Assembly (NCBI GenBank): GCA_016801885.1
Contig: CM028898.1
Span: forward strand, 10,436,177-10,500,176
DNA length: 64,000 nucleotides
Direction of reading: 5' to 3'
Origin: Toxotes chatareus
Taxonomy: Eukaryota; Chordata; Actinopteri; Toxotidae
In this document: piece after piece, positions 39,283 to 52,462 of the stretch
Position numbering within the stretch: position 1 is the first letter of the stretch
How the letters are laid out: each line of letters begins with the position of its first letter
Program-made: the position numbers and the translations under genes
Notes under the pieces: model-generated
What the model saw: only the letters and a program-made list of their open reading frames with translations
Told to the model about the DNA's origin: nothing
The model's database searches: none

Positions 39283-40587
39283 GAGAAACGAACGGGGCTC
39301 TTACCCTGGCTGAACTCTGGCTGTCTGATGTAAGCCAACGTGTTACTCAACCATGACTTTGATCTGAGGGCGCGTCTCATGTTCAGTGTGCTGGGAAACA
39401 GAACAGCTAACATTTTCATTTTGCTGGTTTTTCGCCATCTTCTCAGGAAACACTGACACAAACGCAGGCTATCATGAGATAAACACTTTAGATCTGTTCA
39501 TGTCTATTAACTGTGTTTATGTCATCTTCTTTAAATGTGAGCAAGCTCAATTAAAGCTGTGATGAATTATAACGATAAAAGCGTTAAAGCAGTTCCTTGT
39601 TGCAGTTTTTTTTTCTCTCATTTGTAATTAATCGCAAATGCTGTCATGACGCATGTTCCTACATTGCTCAGCCTCTCTTGCCCTGGGTCAGCAAACACTG
39701 GCCCATATTATCACTGAACTGGAACAAATACAATGTACAGTAAAGTCTTACATTCGTCACGACTTATAATATCAGTTGTCCTCATCTTTAAGAGTCTGCT
39801 TTGGTATTGCTGCTGTTAAAAATGCTGGAAAATTAACATAAAATGGTACAAAAGAGCAGCTTATGCTGTGGAATACAGAAAAATGCCATTGACAGAAATG
39901 TCTGCGAAGCCAAGTTGCTTCAAAATTAACCAAACCTCCCATCCAAACTGAACAGGTGTGTGGGAACCATTGAGCTTTGCTTGGCAATGGTCTTTGTTTA
40001 ATTTAATTAGCATAATTTAAACATAATGGCAATGCTTTGAAGCAGCTTAATATCCTCTAGATGTGAGAGCCAAATTTTTTAGTCCCCACATTTTTTGGTT
40101 GGAGCTCAATGTGTATACTATGTAAGAGCGCATGCAAATAGTCCACATGTCACCTTTTAACAATATTGTATCTGATGTAGTGCAGTCTAAGTAAGTAGCA
40201 AGTGTCATCTGCTGAACTGGCAAGGTCTCATATCGTTTATCTGTCTTTTGATTTATGTACCCATTACACTGCTGTACCGTGGTTCTTATCTTTTATCAAA
40301 GGCCCATCACAGACTTTCCACAGGCTGAACATCTGCAGCTGTTCAAACCTTCACAAGCCACTCATCTACAAACTTTTACAGAGATCATATACTGTACGCT
40401 GCCGTTCTCTTGTACATTTTACAGAATGCCTCACCTGACTTTCATTCCAATATGTCACTTTGCTTTATTCCATTAGTCAGTCTGGAAGTGTTGAAATGTT
40501 GTCCCTGTTGCTTTCAATGACACCAAAACAAAAGAGATTGTTCCTATAGAATTAATCAGGGGTTGTGAATACCTCTGAGATTACCGA

Positions 40588-40588
<1 letters not shown>

Positions 40589-40618
<30 letters not shown>
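40589..40618. repeat. (TG)15 microsatellite
   Basis: Perfect TG repeat of about 30 bp followed by a short G-rich tract. Confidence 0.97.
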
Positions 40619-40621
<3 letters not shown>

Positions 40622-40884
40622 GGGGGTTGTGGTGCCAGAAACGTTAATTAGAATTTTGTGTGGAGTGAAATTAAAATGTGGATCTGAAGTATTATCAATG
40701 AAAAGAGACAACAAATGATATAGTTAAAGAATTACTGTTATATCTTTATAACATCATCAAGATACCTATTATTATCCTTTTACTTTGTTAGACCAGTTTT
40801 GCTTTTGAAAATATAGACAACATATACAGTGGCTGTCCTAGGAACTGAGAACTCTCAGTAATGTTAAACTAGAGGTGATCTGAA

Positions 40885-40899
40885 GGGGGGGGGGGGGGG
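40885..40899. repeat. G15 homopolymer
   Basis: Fifteen consecutive guanines. The exact length is uncertain in any assembly. Confidence 0.95.
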
Positions 40900-42666
40900 T
40901 TCTTGTTTTAGCCAGCAGTTAAGTTCCAAATTTGCAATTTTGAGCTTTTATGCAGGAAATGCATTGTTAGTCCTGCCAAAGGTAACTGGGTGATGAACAA
41001 GGGAAAGTACTTCACATGCTGTTATTCTAGCCTGCAGAAAATCTTGTCAGGAAAAACGGAAATGTGTAGAAGCAGGGGATCCCTCTTGCAATACTGTAGA
41101 GTCAACAACTGTCTCTTGCTGCAAACAAAAGTGTGAGATACTATCACAGACTCTCAGCCAAAAACGAGAGGCACTCTGATCTACCCAGTGGTATCTCAGT
41201 GAAGAGAGAAGTGGTTTGAAGTTGCTACATATGCTACACCTGTCTGGTCTCAGCTTCTTCGTCCTCAGCAGGTAAAGTTCCTCCTCAACACTTGTCAGTC
41301 ATCTTGATGAGCTCTCTATTTTGAGATAGTGCGTCGCCGGAGGCTGAACTAACTGCCATCTGTAAAGCCAACATAGGCATATGCATAGGCAGTATGCAAG
41401 ACAAGCAAAAAGCAGCACTGAGGTTTCACCTGCAGTCTCGGTCCTGATCTGCTGCACACTCACGCCTCACTGTTCTTCTGCTTCTTACTGCTGTTCATTG
41501 GCTAAAATGTTCCCGCGATTCACGGCTACAACTCTGTTTTATGCTTACTATCAGCAAAAAGAAAATGCCCAAAAGCTTTATAAAAATCAGTGAAAAGCTG
41601 ATTGCATGCAAATGAAAGATTTAAGTACATTTAGGGCCATAGATATATGCATGTGCATAAATGCTGCATGTTGCTTAAAACTTTCTGCATGAGAAATAAA
41701 CCGTTTTTAGCAACATTATAGTGGTTGGCCGTTAGTGTAGAAGTCATTTTAATATTTCAATTAACATTTTTTTTTTTTTATCACGGGACCACTCAAATTT
41801 GCAAGCATAGGGCCGCCCTAAAAGGCCCTTATGCAGTAGTTCTACTCTGAAGATGATTATTATAAAATTAAGAACAGCATATTTAGAACTATTCTTAATT
41901 GAGGGTGTTTGATTTTTATTATTTTATTTTCTTAATCACAAGCTGTGATAGCAGCTCTAGTGTTACTTATTAACACTGCCAAATGTAACCATAAAATTGC
42001 ACAGAGTAGTAAGATATGGATACTGATTCATAAGAGGCAAAAGAATAATTTTTACAACATTCTGTGCAATGAAAATTGGAAAATCTGGGTAAAAGTCAAT
42101 AACACCCACACCTGCTATAGCTCTATGCAGCTAAAATGTCTGTTGACAACTATGGATGCAAATGAATGACATGGTGATGTATGGCAAACACATTATTGGA
42201 GATGCTTTAACCGATTATAATTACAGAGGCACACAGATGTGTGCAGTGTCATTGTATATGCACAGCAGATAGACAGTATACAACACATAAATCACTAATC
42301 TGTTTACATAACACAAACAGATGTAGATTAAGACAAAAATAATTAATTGTTATATCACATTATATCTGTATAGGGAATCTTTGGGGTATTCTCTGCTATT
42401 GAGGATTCATGCAGAGGGGAGCTTCTAAGAGATGAGATTATAGTTAGAGAGACGGTATTTGAATGTTGAATAATGAATCTGTTAAGTCGCCCTGAGCATT
42501 TTCACTGTGTAATCAGAGTATTATATCACGTCAACTGAAATGGGTTCAGCTATTGTGTGGTAGTAGCTTGACTGATGAGTATTGTATTATTTGTGAAAAG
42601 ACATCAGTTTAGCCAGACAGAGTCTCATGTCTGTGGCGAGACTGTTTGTGACTGACACCTTGTCAC

Positions 42667-42715
42667 AGCGTGGGTCTTCTGATTAAAAAAATAAATTAAA
42701 AAATAAACCCACGCT
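42667..42715. repeat. short perfect inverted repeat (hairpin)
   Basis: AGCGTGGGT (42667-42675) and its exact complement ACCCACGCT (42707-42715) flank a 31-nt A/T-only-like loop. The stem is GC-rich and the loop extremely AT-rich. No flanking duplication is obvious. Confidence 0.8.
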
Positions 42716-45700
42716 AAATGAATTCAGGCGATCATATCCCTAAGATTTCTTGTTGACTTTATATCCATGCTCTACTAAAAAGTCAAAATGTGGTAACTAC
42801 ATATTTGGTCAGAACTGAGTTATGATGAAAATGTTGTCACACTGTTTCCCAATATAAAAATTATCACACAATAAAAAATGTTTAATTGTGTTGGGGGAAC
42901 AAAAGGATTTAAAAGCAAGAACAAAAAAACACAGGTAAAAAAAAAAACTACAGTGACAGCACTCCTCTATTCAAGGCTCAATTCAGTTGGCCTTACAGAC
43001 TTCAACCTCTTTTTTTCCACAACTTGTTCCTGCAGTTGTTGTTCTCTACCTTTGTAAAGCAGCAGAGATTCTTATCTATGAAAATGACCATTTCACAAAA
43101 AAGAAAAAAAAAAAAAAACTTAAATCTGTGACGTGTAACCCAAATACAGCTCCATCAGTTAAATCCGAGATTAAACTAAGACGCTGTTAAAAGCAGCAGG
43201 GAGTGTGGTAATGGAAAATATTGGCTGTTACATATTTTTTTTTTCGAGCCATCATAAATTATGCAAGTGCCTATACCCCTCAACCAAATACACACAAGTT
43301 GTACACAGGCACTGACATAACTGCTGAATAAAAGATAATGTTGTGTAAACTCATGTCAGTTCAGAGTATATAAGCCAGTTGTAATGTATAATGTAAACCT
43401 GAAGAGAAGACCGTGTGGACAAAAGCGATAAGACATGAGAATCTAAGATGCATCGTTCCGAACCCCATGCACAATCTGTCACGTGTAAGATACTGAGATG
43501 GGCTTTACAGCTGCACCACAGCATAATATGCAAACAGCATTCATGGCAGGGAGCATGATTACCCCATTTAGCCTTCACTATGGCAATTGAACTTATCATA
43601 GGGCATCAAAGTGTATGAGCAGGGGGGAGAAAGGCTACAGGGAGGCCTATTCGTCATGTCCACCACTGGCATTTGTGGACAGTATGAACACTTTAATAAC
43701 TGGAGTACTAATTATTACCAACTGGTAGTACTGGCTGTACAAAAATGATGACAAATATATGTCTGAATCACTGAACTACAGGATGACTAATGACACCTGA
43801 TTAAATCAATAAAAAACAAAACAAAAACAAGAACAACTAACGTCATATTCATTTACAAAGGAAGAAAGAATATGTCAAGGTAAGAAGCTTCTCCTCGACT
43901 TATTCACCAGAAGAAATACTGTCGCTGAAAATGATCACAGTTCCCAGTGAATGGGAGGTTGGCAGGATTTTTCACAATAATAATTATAACAATAACTGCA
44001 GCAGCAACGGCAACAACAACAACACCATAATTATGTCAATTATTATGTCTTAATTTGTTCCAGAGGGGCACCTCACCCATACAGGGCAGAATGGCAGTGG
44101 TTTGAGCTACTATAGCAACTAAACTCTGCATGTCCCTGGTTAAAGGCACTGAAGACAGAGAGCTTAGGTCTTCCAGGCAAGTGACAATTGCAGTAAATGT
44201 GATGTGCTCTGTTGTCTCGATTAATTTAGCACTTGATAGTGTGAACGATCTGCTGCATAGCAAAATGGTTAACTCATAGGAAATGGCTTAGAGTATCACA
44301 TTTATTCTCTTTCAGTATGTCTTTGTATACTGTGAGAGACTGTGGCCCACAAGCTGTGTCCCAATTTCTCACTATATTCCAATAGGATCAAGGTGTTGGA
44401 CTAAAAAAGACACTACATTTACTCGAATTTTGAGAACACCAGTGTCCCATAATGTAATGCACAAACAAAATGGAGCAGCTACACACAGCTTAAAATGATA
44501 ATAACAAAACTAATAGTATAAGGTTCCAAGAAAATCTCTCAAAACATAAAATGAAGTGTTAAATCTTGCAATTTCTCGCATTTACTCTTATCCAAAATGG
44601 TGAAAAACCTTCATTTCTTATACACTAACTGTACCAGCAATGCAAAGATGACATGCAATGCAAAGAAGACATATACTCTATGGAACTGGTACATAGTCAT
44701 GGTCTAGCCCACCACAGGGGGTGTTCAAGTACACAAATGTTAGATTAAAAACAAATAAATTTAAAGACAAAAGACAATACCCTTCTGTGAAATATCAAAA
44801 AACAAAAAAAAACAAAAACAAAAACAGTTTAGAGACGAGCATGGCAGAGGGCTCTCTGGTTTGTAATTTCATTACTACATGTTTGTAGAAACACAAACAA
44901 GGTGAATCAGTTGTTTACGCATCCTTTGAGCAGTGATAAAGAAGGTGGAGAGACCCTGAGGACAGAGACAAGTGGATGAAAGAGGCCTTTTTGGAAGTCT
45001 CACCCTGTGAATAAGTAGCAGAACAGCTGAAGCAGCAACACAAGCAGCACAATCGAGTCCACACAGACATTGAGCAAGTCAGACTGTTCACTGAAAAAAA
45101 GGAGAGGGGGGGAAAAAAAAAGACTGCTCATGGCTACACACCCAGATTCAGGTCAACATTATAAGGTCAGTTCCACTGTAAGATTACTTTCTGCTGATTT
45201 TTCACTTTCCTCTTGCTGAAGTCAATTGTGACATAATTACATGCACGCGCCATGACGGAGAGCACTGTAAAATCTGTTTTGTCATACCTCTTTGGCTCAT
45301 TCAGCTCCTGAAGCTGAGGAAAACAACTCAGGAGACATCTAATTCAGTCGGTCAAAGTAATCCATCACAGTGAACCGGAGGCCACCAATCACATTTTTCA
45401 AAGTTTCATCAGAGCAGAAATAGGAAATAAACTTCGGCTTCACTCAGAGTTTCATATTAACAAACAGGAACACGACTATAATGGAGGCGAGATAGGAGGG
45501 GAGTGCCTTTGTTCGATTTTCTTTTTTTTTTTGCTTCCGTGTTTTCCTCTTGGATTATTATTAATTGTTGGTTTATAATCTCATAATCCTAGGTTCTCCA
45601 CAACAAAATGTGGTTATGCTAGGAGTCTTCTCGTGTCAATCACAACAAAGTCTGTGGATATAATTGCAGTGAAGCTTAATTTTAGACCTTGTGATATTTA

Positions 45701-47011
45701 CACAGGATTTATTTTGAAATATTTACTTTGAAAAACATCTAAGAAAGAAAACAAGCTAAATACTGCATCTCACAATGTGAAAAGCTGTACAGGAAAGCCG
45801 GAAAATAAACAGAACCTTCATTGACACTAGAATATAAAAAGGTGCATTACTCTGAGTAATAACATGATGTACACATTACAATTCAAGGTTGATAGGAATC
45901 CACACTCCTTTCCTCAGATAATCCCTGGACACCTCAGTGGAAGAACCAGCACGACTTCTATGTTAGACCATGTTCTGTTTGCTTTGTTAAATTTCTCCTT
46001 TGCAGCTGCTGATCCAGATTCAGTCAGCAGCGTAGCCAGTGATGAAAATTTGCTCCCAATTGGTGACATTTCATGGTGGACATGATGACATTTTATTTGG
46101 TGCTGAAAGTGATGTGACGATGAAAATGCTGCATTTTCCAGACTGTAATTCATCAGACGGGCAGGTAGTGAAATGAATAAACCACTTTTAAAAGCGCTGT
46201 GAGTCACAGTCTGGAGTCACACATGAGCTGACCACCTGCCAAAAGGTGTCAATAGCTGTCTAATGTGGGATACAACTTTGCTGATTGTGCACATGGCTCC
46301 AATGAGCTGCAGTTTAAAACCCTGAACAATTTCAAAACATCATCTCTGTCTATGAAAGTAACATATATAATTTATTATCAGTAAAATTTAAATGCAAGGA
46401 TCCATTGTAAGGAGCGGCTTTTGGCTTATGTGCTGCTCTTTATACTTGCTGAAGCTGCACTGCTGAAAACACTACATAAGCATATAGCAGGGAGTCTGTT
46501 CTGCTCAGCTGGCGAGATCACAGCATTATCCCCATTAAGGTTCAGAGTTCACTGCCTATAATGTGTTAGTAAATTAAATACCCCATTAAAGTCCATTAAG
46601 TAGTGGAAAACTAGGACAATTAAGACATAATATATAATTATCCTTTGCTTTGCTCGTTGTTGTAAAGTTACTGGGCAAATCCTTATGTAAACACACCTTC
46701 AACAAACAGTAAATATAACCTCAAATATGAAATTTTGAGATTAAAACAGTGATTACAGGGGGTGTGGTGTGGCGTGTGTGAAGTTCTTTCACGTTATTGG
46801 TTCTGGTTAGCATAAAAAAATTGTCATAGGTAGTGAATAGAATCCAACTCTGTCTGCAGGAAAGTGTGATTTCAGTCTACTCTGCACACCAAACATAACA
46901 ATAATAAAAAAATAAATAAATAAATTAAAAATTAAAAAAAGCAACAAAAAAAAAAAAACCTCTGACATATTTCAAATTTAAGTGCCCCTACAATTACCAC
47001 TTTCTGTTTTA

Positions 47012-47030
47012 AAATAAATAAATAAATAAA
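47012..47030. repeat. (AAAT)n microsatellite
   Basis: Four to five tandem AAAT units. Related short AAAT runs lie at 46911-46926 and 55362-55381. Confidence 0.9.
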
Positions 47031-47251
47031 AATATTTCATGTGGACACTGGTAAACTGTCAGTTTCAGGCCATTTTGCAGGATTTAAACTGACATTCCCC
47101 ACAAAGCCTTGTCTGCTCAGGTTTACCTCATTTTAATTGGAGAAGCGGCTTCTGCTGTTTAATCAAGGTCGAGTATTGTTACTATTCTGAAGGATCAAAT
47201 GAATAAAATATTCAACTTAACCAAACTGGGGTTTGTTTGTTTTTTCTACAG

Positions 47252-47390
47252 GATCAATGTGGAAATACAGATGAAAAAGGTTCTCGAAATATTCCCAACC
47301 AAGTCTGGGGCAGCAAGGGTAGAGTAGAGCTGTTAGAGAATGGTCAATGGATGCCGAGATGGGTAGCACAGCCAACTTTAACTCCACCAG
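47252..47390 (+). other. exon-like open segment, unrecognised
   Basis: A strong acceptor (pyrimidine tract then CTACAG, ending at 47251) and a good donor (CCACCAG|GTAAAT at 47390/47391) bound 139 bp that are open in the frame starting at 47252. They encode DQCGNTDEKGSRNIPNQ, then VWGSKGRVELLENGQW and an MPRWVAQPTLTPP tail. A coding exon here would be phase 0 in and phase 1 out. I recognise no family and see no neighbouring exon, so it may be an exon of a lncRNA or an unseen gene, or chance. Confidence 0.25.
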
Positions 47391-47877
47391 GTAAATCAAT
47401 GTGTTTGTTCATTTGTGGACAGAGCTTAAAGCAAGCAGTAACGGTTTGCCCAGCAGTTAGAACAGCGTGTACCTGCTTTTGCTTGCAGCATGGTGGCAGA
47501 CACAGGGACAGACTGTCATTCATATAAAGGATGTTATTTGTATATTAATTGGCATATTTGCTGGAACATTTTTACAGAATTAATTATAAAAGGTTGCATG
47601 TATAATCTATCTGTAGTATATTGGTGGTGTAACTGTAAGCTTAAAGCACTGATTGTTGCCTCGGACAAGCAGCGATTTGCTGTTTTCTTGCAGCACAGAA
47701 CAGTTACTGATAAATGGGTTTAGTTAGTATGCATGTGGGGTGGTTCACTTCACTTTTCTGCCTTTAAATGGCATCAAATAGTCTGTGATAGGTTATTATC
47801 AGGACTGCAAAGTAGTCTTTTTCTTGCTGTCCTGCAAAATACTTAATGAATGGTATTTCAGTACCATGGTGTGTTGT
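47391..47877. other. intergenic DNA, no gene seen
   Basis: Short stretch between the exon-like segment and the hAT element. No coding or repeat signal is recognised. Confidence 0.5.
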
Positions 47878-48152
47878 CTGTAGACCAGTGTTACTCAAAC
47901 TGGGGGGTGGGACCCTCTGAGGCAGCATAGAGCCACTGCGGGAGGAGGGAAATCTGGAGTGAAAGTAAATTGAAAGAATATGAATATGACTGAGTATTTC
48001 TCTAAAATTCTACTGGGATCCTTTTTTTATTAGTTGCTTCCTCTGCCATTTTTAATGACTGAAAGAAAATCGTGGGGTTAGGGGGCGTGAACCTTTTTAG
48101 GCTTCTGAAGTGGGGGTATTCTGGACAAAGTCTGAGAACCACAGCTGTAGAT
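47878..48152. mobile_element. hAT-type MITE with target-site duplication
   Basis: The element spans 47886-48144 (259 bp). It begins CAGTGTTACTCAAACTGGGG and ends ...AAAGTCTGAGAACCACAG. The reverse complement of the end (CTGTGGTTCTCAGACTTT) pairs with the start, matching the CAGTGGTTCTCAAACTTT terminal repeats of hAT/Charlie-type elements. It is flanked by CTGTAGAC (47878-47885) and CTGTAGAT (48145-48152), a 7/8 match to the 8-bp target duplication diagnostic of hAT. No transposase is encoded, so it is non-autonomous. Confidence 0.85.
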
Positions 48153-49887
48153 AATGATGCAAATGTTGTAAGCGCTCTTGCTTAATGACAACTTGGTGAG
48201 ACTTTTCAAGACAGTTTCTTTTACCAATATGCAGAGGCAAAAGTTGGTCTGGGGGGAGATCTGTTTCTCGACAGAGTAGCCGTTTGCCCTTGTGTGTCAC
48301 ATTATAGTGTGTTATCACGTCAAGGATAATTGGAAGTGTGGAAGGGAATACCAAGCGGGGATACTGAGGACAAAACCATGGTGAAGGAAAACAGTGTAAG
48401 CCAAGAACAATATTCAAGCTCCCTCCATAGAAACGGCACAACATGTTACATGATCACAATTATAAGCGCAGTATTATCCCACTACATGATGTGATGTGTG
48501 GTTTTTATGAATGCTGGAGAGTGTATTAAGATTGATTTCATCATGTCAGTACAAAGCTACATTAGAAAAAAGTGTATGTACATGTCATATAAAGGTTTTA
48601 GGATTTAATCTCTCATATCACTTAACATTTTTGCTACACTACCATTTGGTTTATAGTTTTTAGCTATTTTAAAACCCTGCAACCAAACAGTAAGATACAT
48701 CAGGGATCAGTTATTTTCTATCACTTCATTCTTGGTATTTTTATATTTACTATTATTTTATATTTCTCAAGTGAGCTGCAACTGGCAAAAAGGTTTGAAT
48801 AAATTGGACAATTATGAATGTCAACATGAAAGGACGATGTGCTCCTAGGCTCATGTTACTGTCAGGATAAACTTAGAAAGTGCTGACAGGGAGTTTAATA
48901 TTTAAAATCTGCACTTTTCATGGTTTTTATTCCTCCCCCCTAACACTTATCTGTCCTTAATCAGTCTCCACGAATACAATGAATGTATTCTCACGTGAAC
49001 TTACTACAGTAGGTCCTACCTGTGCTTGAGGTAGCCATATAGCATGGTTACACAAAGATTATTATTTAAATGATGTGAACAGGCTCCTTAAATTTTGCAC
49101 TAACCCTGTGAAATTGTACGCAATCCCCAGAAAATACCATCTTATATAACCGCTTTGGAAACATCCCAAATGGGAGCAACTGCTAGCAGCTTGTTATAAT
49201 TGCTCAACAAGAACGGAGCAAGTTTATAATGAGCCTAAATATGTCTTGCTACTTAAAACCCACTGGAGGCCAAAACATCCAAGGCATCAGAAAGGGAGGT
49301 AAAGCAATGTTGGAGGGCCCCTGTCCAAAGCCTTCCTTTGTAAATACAGGCTCTCGCTCCACCAGGCTAACACTGCAGGATATTTGTGGAGAGTTAAAAC
49401 AATAGCAGCACTGCTAAGGCGCAGGAGCCACCTGGAACTGGATCATCTAAAATTAACATATACAGTGTGACAAAACTGTGAAATACTAGCAAAGCCCTGT
49501 TCTATCATCATGAAGCTTGGTAGTGGTGTTCCTCCAGGACTGTGACTCTGCCCACACACTGTCTCTGTGCATATGTGGAGAGTTTAAAAGGAACCCATAA
49601 AATACACAATATGTTGGGGGGGGAAAAAAAAAAAAAAAATCAACCATTCCAAGTGACTGGCTCTGACACCTCGACCTCGGTCAATTTAGTTCAGTGTAAC
49701 TGGGGACGAGAAAATGCAGCACAAAAATTTAACTTGCAAGATCCTGGCATGGTGGCTAAATTCTCCCAGAGCATTTGAGGCAATGAAACAAAGGCAGTGC
49801 AACACTCAGCACTATTTTTAAGATTATCTTCATTGTGGTGTTATGAAATGCTTCAAATCTTTGCATTGCTCCCAACGGTGTAACAAC

Positions 49888-49903
49888 ACTGCCCCCTGCT
49901 GGT
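49888..49903 (-). promoter_or_regulatory. CTCF-type motif (minus strand)
   Basis: On the minus strand the sequence is ACCAGCAGGGGGCAGT, an exact fit to the vertebrate CTCF core CCASYAGRKGGCRS. It lies about 6.5 kb upstream of the gfra1 start codon. Confidence 0.6.
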
Positions 49904-52120
49904 TATGTTTGTGCACAGCAGATCACCTGAAGCATCTGCATAATGTACATGTGTGTATGCATGGTATGCTCACTGAGTGATTGGATCCTTTTGCCATATG
50001 AAAGCAATAAATAACAGAATGCACTTAACTACCAGCTGACACAAGAGGAATTGCCAGAGGAGAACAGCTGTTCCATGAAGCAATTTATTCATCATCTTTG
50101 CCTGTTGGATCTCCAAAATCCCAGCATACTTTTGGGCGTGTATGCGTTGACTGGTCATATGGTAATTTGCAGTAAATCACACACAATACTGCAACACTTT
50201 TCAAATAGAAAACAGAACAGCCCAACAACCAGATGCTGCAAATTTGCATGTAATCAATGTCACACGGTTTGACAGGTTATTTAAATGCTAGCACATTGTT
50301 TTTAATATTTCAAACTGATAAAATACTGCTTAAATGTCTATAAAGTGATGTGTAACCTGAAAATCTCAGTTAGGCTACATGGGGAATGTTATTTTTGTTG
50401 TGATCAATGTGTTACTGATTTTATATACAGAATTTTGGAATCTGGATTTTGATCGCATCTTCTCTGGACATGTGTTAAACAGTAATAGTTATGCTTTCCA
50501 ACTTTCACCATAAGAGGAACAATGAACTTAAATCTCCCAGTTTAGCAGAACAAACCAGATCTTGGCTGCATCCAGAACATTTTTCATGACTTTTCTTTTG
50601 CTGCCTTCCTTAAAAGCCACTTCTCTCCAACCAGAAAAGAACAAATGCAAGAAAGGAGGCAATTGTAGAAAGGAAAGGGAAAGTGGGGACTGATTCTGGT
50701 ACTTTATTCACCGCTTCATCAAAAATGGATGTCTGCTACTGAGGAGATGGGCTTGTAAGAACTGACACAACCCCAAAATATGCTTTATAGGAGATCTAAA
50801 TTTGGATTAAGGTCAGAATCAACACACATTAACCTGAAACTGTAACATTAACAATACATTTTCACTTACGCTTACAGGCTGGCAGTTCCCCTGCCATCTT
50901 TTTCATGTTTTATCACTGATGTCATATTCTCCTTTTAGTCAGAGGTAACTGAGACAAGTGCACCTTCTCCCATATCCTCCATTACTGGCACAGCAAGAAA
51001 CGTGGCAGCACAAACATCTTTTTTTTTTCTGGGTCACAGAGGAAGTGAGAGATGGGTTTTCGAGCCCTCACCTCGCCTTGTTTGGTCCAGACAGACGCTC
51101 TCACTGTTACCAAACCCCAAACCCAGTGCAAGTCTAGTCTGTTGTTCCCATTACTTTAGCCTAATCAAAACAACCTTTTCCGGATGCTTATCACAACTAA
51201 AATGACCTTGTTCTTGCCTCAGGGAAGCTGTGAGTTAAACATGAGGCATTTGAGCTGCTTAATGACCTGACTTTTTTTTTCTGTGTGCATCTCTGATATG
51301 CAAATTAATGCAGCAAGGTGCTCCCAAAATCTAATCAGATCATCAGTTCTCCAGGGGAAACCTGTGGTGAAGGTATGGAGTTTCCATTCTGAATTACTCT
51401 GAATTGTTATTGTGTTCAGAAGAATGTGTCTACAGACAGGAAGCACAAGGAGAGCATACGTTGAATATCAAACCAGTCCTTGGTGATTTTATTGTCCGAT
51501 TTCTGTATTATACATACTCTGTATTATTCTATTTTCATATTTTTTATTATAAAGGTAAGGGTAAGGTGACATGGGAAGACAAGAGAGAAGGAAGGGTTGG
51601 TGGGTCCTGTGGGATCACTGCACAGCAAGTGACCCACCACAGACAGATGTAGTAGGTCACAGAAATGCCCAGTGACACAGACAATATATAACAAAGCAGG
51701 AACAAATAAAAAAAGAAGATGACTGTGACAACAAATAGTGAGTGTGTGAAAAGAGGCTGGTTTCACATTCTGTGAGGAGTTTGTATGCTGAACATGAGCC
51801 AGCAAAGGGCAGGACTGAAGGCAGTTAAACTAGAGCAACATCTCCCTGTGACACATTTAGTAAGTACAATAATAGAAAATTGATTTTCTCATTGTTTGAT
51901 TTCACGTAAGTTACACAGCAATTTCTGTAGCCAGGTCTTTTGTTTATTTATCTCTTACCAGATGTCTCAAACATTAAAATCTAGTGGCTTTATTTTGGGC
52001 TCAAAGAGCTGATTAATCTCAGTAGTTATCGAAATACAGAATGTCTGCCGTGGCAAAAAAAAAAAAAAAGAACAGACCATGATTCAGCAAGTCAAATAAG
52101 CCTGTGCAGGGTTATGTTTT

Positions 52121-52134
52121 CCACTAGATGGCAA
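52121..52134 (+). promoter_or_regulatory. CTCF-type motif (plus strand)
   Basis: CCACTAGATGGCAA matches the CTCF core CCASYAGRKGGCR on the plus strand except at the last, weakly constrained position. With the minus-strand motif at 49.9 kb it forms a divergently oriented pair upstream of gfra1. Confidence 0.5.
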
Positions 52135-52150
52135 TGTAGTATCTTTATTT

Positions 52151-52341
52151 CACCAGGAGCTGCAAGATACACCACCTGCCCTGTCCCTCCAACGAGATCA
52201 GGTACGCTTATAATAGAGTCTCTGCCTCACAAATAGATTGCTTTATCCAATAAAACCACATAAAAACTACATTTTCAGAAGACAAACACATTTTATGTAT
52301 TCCCACTCACCCTGTGGTTCTTGCACCAGGAGCTGCAAGAT
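52151..52341. repeat. 18-bp direct repeats 173 bp apart
   Basis: CACCAGGAGCTGCAAGAT occurs exactly at 52151-52168 and 52324-52341. Near the second copy a smaller repetition (tcaccc-tggttct) also appears twice. This could be a target-site duplication around a 155-bp insertion or a local duplication. The enclosed DNA is not a repeat I know. Confidence 0.7.
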
Positions 52342-52440
52342 GCCCAGTCACCCAGTGGTTCTAAACCCTGAACCGAGAAAAGGCTAAAACAACTAAAACA
52401 CTGAATGCAAGATGTTTCCCAAAAAACAAACAAAAAAAAA

Positions 52441-52462
52441 CACACACACACACACACACACA
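52441..52462. repeat. (CA)11 microsatellite
   Basis: Perfect CA repeat preceded by a poly-A stretch. Confidence 0.95.

Larger units (their letters stand above)
39470..47251. other. intergenic DNA, no gene seen
   Basis: AT-rich. It holds the TG microsatellite, the G15 run, poly-A patches (43083-43100), (CAA)n-type sequence near 43990-44025 and (AAAT)n stretches (46911-46926, 47012-47030). No exon, RNA gene or transposase motif is recognised. Confidence 0.5.
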
